Under the pieces are notes generated by a model. The model was given only the letters and a program-made list of their open reading frames with translations. It did not search any database and had not been told where the DNA came from. Positions 4,990 to 6,371 of a stretch of 6,371 nt of DNA are shown piece by piece. Source of the DNA: Rhodospirillales bacterium. Lineage in GTDB: Bacteria > Pseudomonadota > Alphaproteobacteria > Rhodospirillales > Casp-alpha2. The stretch spans positions 1 through 6,371 of the forward strand of contig JANQIJ010000051.1 of assembly GCA_028282185.1 (NCBI GenBank), given 5' to 3'. The position numbers and the translations under genes are program-made. Position 1 is the first letter of the stretch, and the number at the start of each line of letters is the position of its first letter.

Positions 4990-5298
4990 TCAATGGGTCC
5001 AACTGCCGACCCGGTCGAAAGCGAAGTTATCGGCATAGCCCCGGGGTCTGACTTTACGCGTTTTCGGCTCGATCACCCGATAGATCAACCCATTGCGGTC
5101 GGCGAAGGCAATGGCGTCTTCCTTGCTTTCAAAGGTCAATCGGACTTGGTCATTGGTATCGCCCGATCCGATCCACCCCATCAACGGATCGGCGACCCGG
5201 CGCTCGCCAGGCTCGAACTCAAGAACCCATTTCTTGGACCCTGCCCGGCCCGACTGCATGGCGTTCTTGGCTGGCTGAAAGATACGCGCTTCGCTCAT
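4990..5298 (-). CDS. NADH dehydrogenase accessory subunit, NDUFS4-like (ETC complex I subunit)
   Basis: The 102-residue product starts MSEARIFQPAKNAMQSGRA and matches the bacterial relatives of mitochondrial complex I subunit NDUFS4 (18 kDa/AQDQ), found in alphaproteobacteria. Visible family blocks are ARIFQPAKNAMQSG (4-17), KKWVLEFEP (22-30), ADPLMGWIGSGDT (36-48), VRLTFESKEDAIAFADRNGL (52-71), and KVRPRGYADNFAFDR (82-96). The subunit sits on the peripheral arm of NADH:quinone oxidoreductase and stabilises the NADH-oxidising module; this is family knowledge. The ATG at 5298 fits where homologues begin, though its AAGGA is only one base away. An ATG at 5337 would add MQKVKRQERKPKD and cannot be excluded. 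The gene is not in a nuo operon: it directly follows tRNA-Pro on the same strand. Confidence 0.93.
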   Translation of the reverse strand: MSEARIFQPAKNAMQSGRAGSKKWVLEFEPGERRVADPLMGWIGSGDTNDQVRLTFESKEDAIAFADRNGLIYRVIEPKTRKVRPRGYADNFAFDRVGSWTH

Positions 5299-5354
5299 GT
5301 CCTTCGGCTTTCGTTCCTGTCTTTTGACCTTTTGCATCCTGACCGTTTGCGTCC

Positions 5355-5431
5355 TGGTCGGGGCGACTGGATTCGAACCAGCGACATCGTGCTCCCAAAG
5401 CACGCACTCTACCAGGCTGAGCTACGCCCCG
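5355..5431 (-). tRNA. tRNA-Pro (anticodon UGG)
   Basis: The minus strand gives a full 77-base cloverleaf with encoded CCA (5355-5357). The acceptor CGGGGCG pairs with CGCCCCG, the D stem is GCUC/GAGU, the anticodon arm is CGUGC-UUUGGGA-GCACG with UGG at 34-36, the T loop is UUCGAAU, and the discriminator is A. The first base is C, as usual for bacterial tRNA-Pro. The NDUFS4-like gene begins 57 bases after the 3' end, so both may come from one transcript. Its antisense produces the false peptide GDWIRTSD. Confidence 0.97.
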
Positions 5432-5477
5432 GTGCTTCGGAAGCTATGACCAATGACCCGGGAAAACAATAGCGGAA

Positions 5478-5491
5478 ACCGGGTGTCCGGT
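5478..5491 (-). terminator. Possible weak terminator after the DUF192 gene
   Basis: On the minus strand, ACCGG-ACAC-CCGGT forms a five-pair stem with a four-base loop. It lies 26 bases after the DUF192 stop and is followed by TTCCGC and then a TTGTTTT run about ten bases on. It separates DUF192 from tRNA-Pro. The stem is short and the T-run is displaced, so read-through into the tRNA is possible. Confidence 0.3.
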
Positions 5492-5517
5492 CCAAGGGCG
5501 GCGCCAGATCACCATCA

Positions 5518-6015
5518 TCAACGGCGATTTCCGACAAAGATCGCGTGCAGCACGCGGTCGCCAACGCCGATGCCCAATCGCGCCACCGTGCCGCCCGCCA
5601 GCTCCAGAACGGCGCGGTTGCGGGCCGGGGCCTCGACCTTCTTGAGCGATCCGGGCCGTGCCCTTTCATGAATAAAGGTGACCCGTCCACTGCGATCAAT
5701 GAACAACATGTCCAACGGGATCAATGTGTTGCGCATCCACATGGCGATATATCGGTCGCGCTTGAAATCGAACAACATGCCGCGATCCGGCGCCAGGTGG
5801 TCGCGGAACATCAACCCGCGGGCGCGTTGCGCATCAGTTTCCGCGACCTCGACCGAGAAATGATGCCGTGCGTTGCCGCTTTCGATGGTCACGGTGTCGT
5901 TGCGAAAAACAATCGGTTCGTCGGCCGCCCGCCCCGGATCTATCGACAGCAAGGCGCCAGTTGCGAGGACAGCCGCGACAAGTCCGCGCATGCTCCAACG
6001 GCGCCAAAGCGCCAT
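5518..6015 (-). CDS. Exported DUF192 family protein
   Basis: From the ATG at 6015 the product has 165 residues. A Sec signal peptide is clear: positively charged start MALWRRWSMRG, hydrophobic core LVAAVLATGALLS, and a likely cleavage site near GRA-ADEP (about residue 30). The mature part is a DUF192 domain with its standard blocks: FSVEVAETDAQRARGLMFR (53-71), RGMLFDF (78-84), IAMWMRNTLIPLDMLFID (90-107), and LELAGGTVARLGIGVGDRV (137-155). The biochemical role of DUF192 is unknown; it forms a small beta-fold found in bacterial and archaeal exported proteins. The frame stays open upstream to 6165, but that part lacks a plausible start and would bury the signal peptide. ATGs at 6045 and 5991 are alternatives. 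Association with tRNA-Pro and the NDUFS4-like gene is, as I recall, seen in other alphaproteobacteria. Confidence 0.92.
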   Translation of the reverse strand: MALWRRWSMRGLVAAVLATGALLSIDPGRAADEPIVFRNDTVTIESGNARHHFSVEVAETDAQRARGLMFRDHLAPDRGMLFDFKRDRYIAMWMRNTLIPLDMLFIDRSGRVTFIHERARPGSLKKVEAPARNRAVLELAGGTVARLGIGVGDRVLHAIFVGNRR

Positions 6016-6185
6016 CGAGCGATTCCCACGGCCCGGTGGTGCCATGACGAGGCGGCCATATCCAATCGGTCGATCCATGGGGCTCATCTGTTTCCCGCGT
6101 CCAGCAAGATCCGGGCGCAGCCGATCCGCAGCCTGCGCGAACAAGGTCCATGCCTCTGATCTCAATGGAAATTATGACCTTTTTG

Positions 6186-6216
6186 TTGTCACGTCGACGG
6201 TATTGGGTGTTATACC
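6186..6216 (+). promoter_or_regulatory. Candidate promoter for the antiporter-type gene
   Basis: TTGTCA (6186-6191) and the extended -10 TG-T-TATACC (6208-6216) are separated by 19 bases, slightly longer than ideal; the TG motif may compensate. Transcription would start near 6223, inside an inverted repeat ATTCCC-AATGG-GGGAAT (6219-6235), leaving a leader of about 75 bases. Tentative. Confidence 0.3.
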
Positions 6217-6297
6217 TGATTCCCAATGGGGGAATTGGCGGCCTGCCGAACGGGACATGCTGGCGGTCGTGACGAGGGATGACAGGGGGTCGGTGCA

Positions 6298-6371
6298 TTG
6301 GTACATGCCTTCAGCCTTGCGTTCGGCATGTCGGTTTTGTGGTGGCTTTTGTCCGGCTACACGATTCCGCT
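6298..6371 (+). CDS. Na+/H+ antiporter subunit E (MnhE/PhaE/MrpE-like), N-terminus only
   Basis: A frame opens after TGA 6280-6282 and runs off the window. The TTG at 6298 is the natural start: AGGGGG (6284-6289) lies eight bases upstream, and no ATG precedes the hydrophobic segment. The 24 complete residues read MVHAFSLAFGMSVLWWLLSG and then YTIP, with a final Leu codon cut. A short N-terminus, a membrane helix and the motif WLLLSG-(H)YTPL are what I know from the N-terminus of subunit E in Mrp/Mnh/Pha multi-subunit cation/proton antiporters, which are plasma-membrane complexes for Na+ or K+ export and pH control. Other subunits would be expected to follow beyond the window. With so few residues the identification remains provisional. 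Confidence 0.55.
   Translation, partial: MVHAFSLAFGMSVLWWLLSGYTIP

Noticed and set aside
4894..5472. 192-residue plus-strand frame ending with GDWIRTSDIVLPKHALYQAELRPG
   Set aside because: It is antisense to the NDUFS4-like gene and to tRNA-Pro; the tail is the classic tRNA antisense artefact.
6016..6165. N-terminal extension of the DUF192 frame to 6165
   Set aside because: It would start at a TTG with no ribosome binding site and place the signal peptide inside the protein; the start at 6015 explains the sequence better.
6257..6371. Plus-strand frame MLAVVTRDDRGSVHWYMPSA continuing to the window end
   Set aside because: Poor codon quality and no family; the overlapping frame from 6298 has a good ribosome binding site and a recognisable membrane protein N-terminus.

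Overview
The window reads as chromosomal DNA of a high-GC alphaproteobacterium, most likely Rhodospirillales. The grounds are a PAS_5-type protein next to a chemotaxis receptor, a bacterial NDUFS4-type complex I accessory subunit beside tRNA-Pro and a DUF192 gene, and strong G/C third-position bias in the real genes. I could not search databases, so the taxon is an inference.

Left part (1-2653): the 3' end of a methyl-accepting chemotaxis protein gene is followed by a PAS-domain gene on the same strand. A 2OG-Fe(II) oxygenase-like gene converges on it, with a possible tiny membrane-peptide gene upstream of the oxygenase. msrA (peptide-methionine sulfoxide reductase) diverges from that small gene. 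A short palindrome separates msrA from a convergent conserved-looking gene of unknown function (2651-3142).

Middle part (3143-4815): this looks like an accessory patch. A stretch of about 450 bases has no credible gene but carries a strong palindrome. It is followed by a divergent pair of phage-type regulators: a Ner/SfsB-like DNA-binding protein (minus) and a short Cro/C1-type HTH repressor (plus). Between them lies an AT-rich region with inverted repeats overlapping a good minus-strand promoter. The arrangement matches the lysogeny switch of Mu-like phages, but no integrase, transposase or structural gene is visible. It is therefore either a remnant or a domesticated switch. A further short gene-free stretch leads to tRNA-Arg.

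Right part (4816-6371): tRNA-Arg(UCU), the NDUFS4-like gene, tRNA-Pro(UGG) and an exported DUF192 protein all lie on the minus strand, in a compact housekeeping arrangement. Diverging from DUF192, the last 74 bases hold the start of a gene whose N-terminus resembles MnhE/PhaE/MrpE, a subunit of multi-subunit Na+/H+ antiporters. Several long open frames across the tRNA genes are antisense artefacts.
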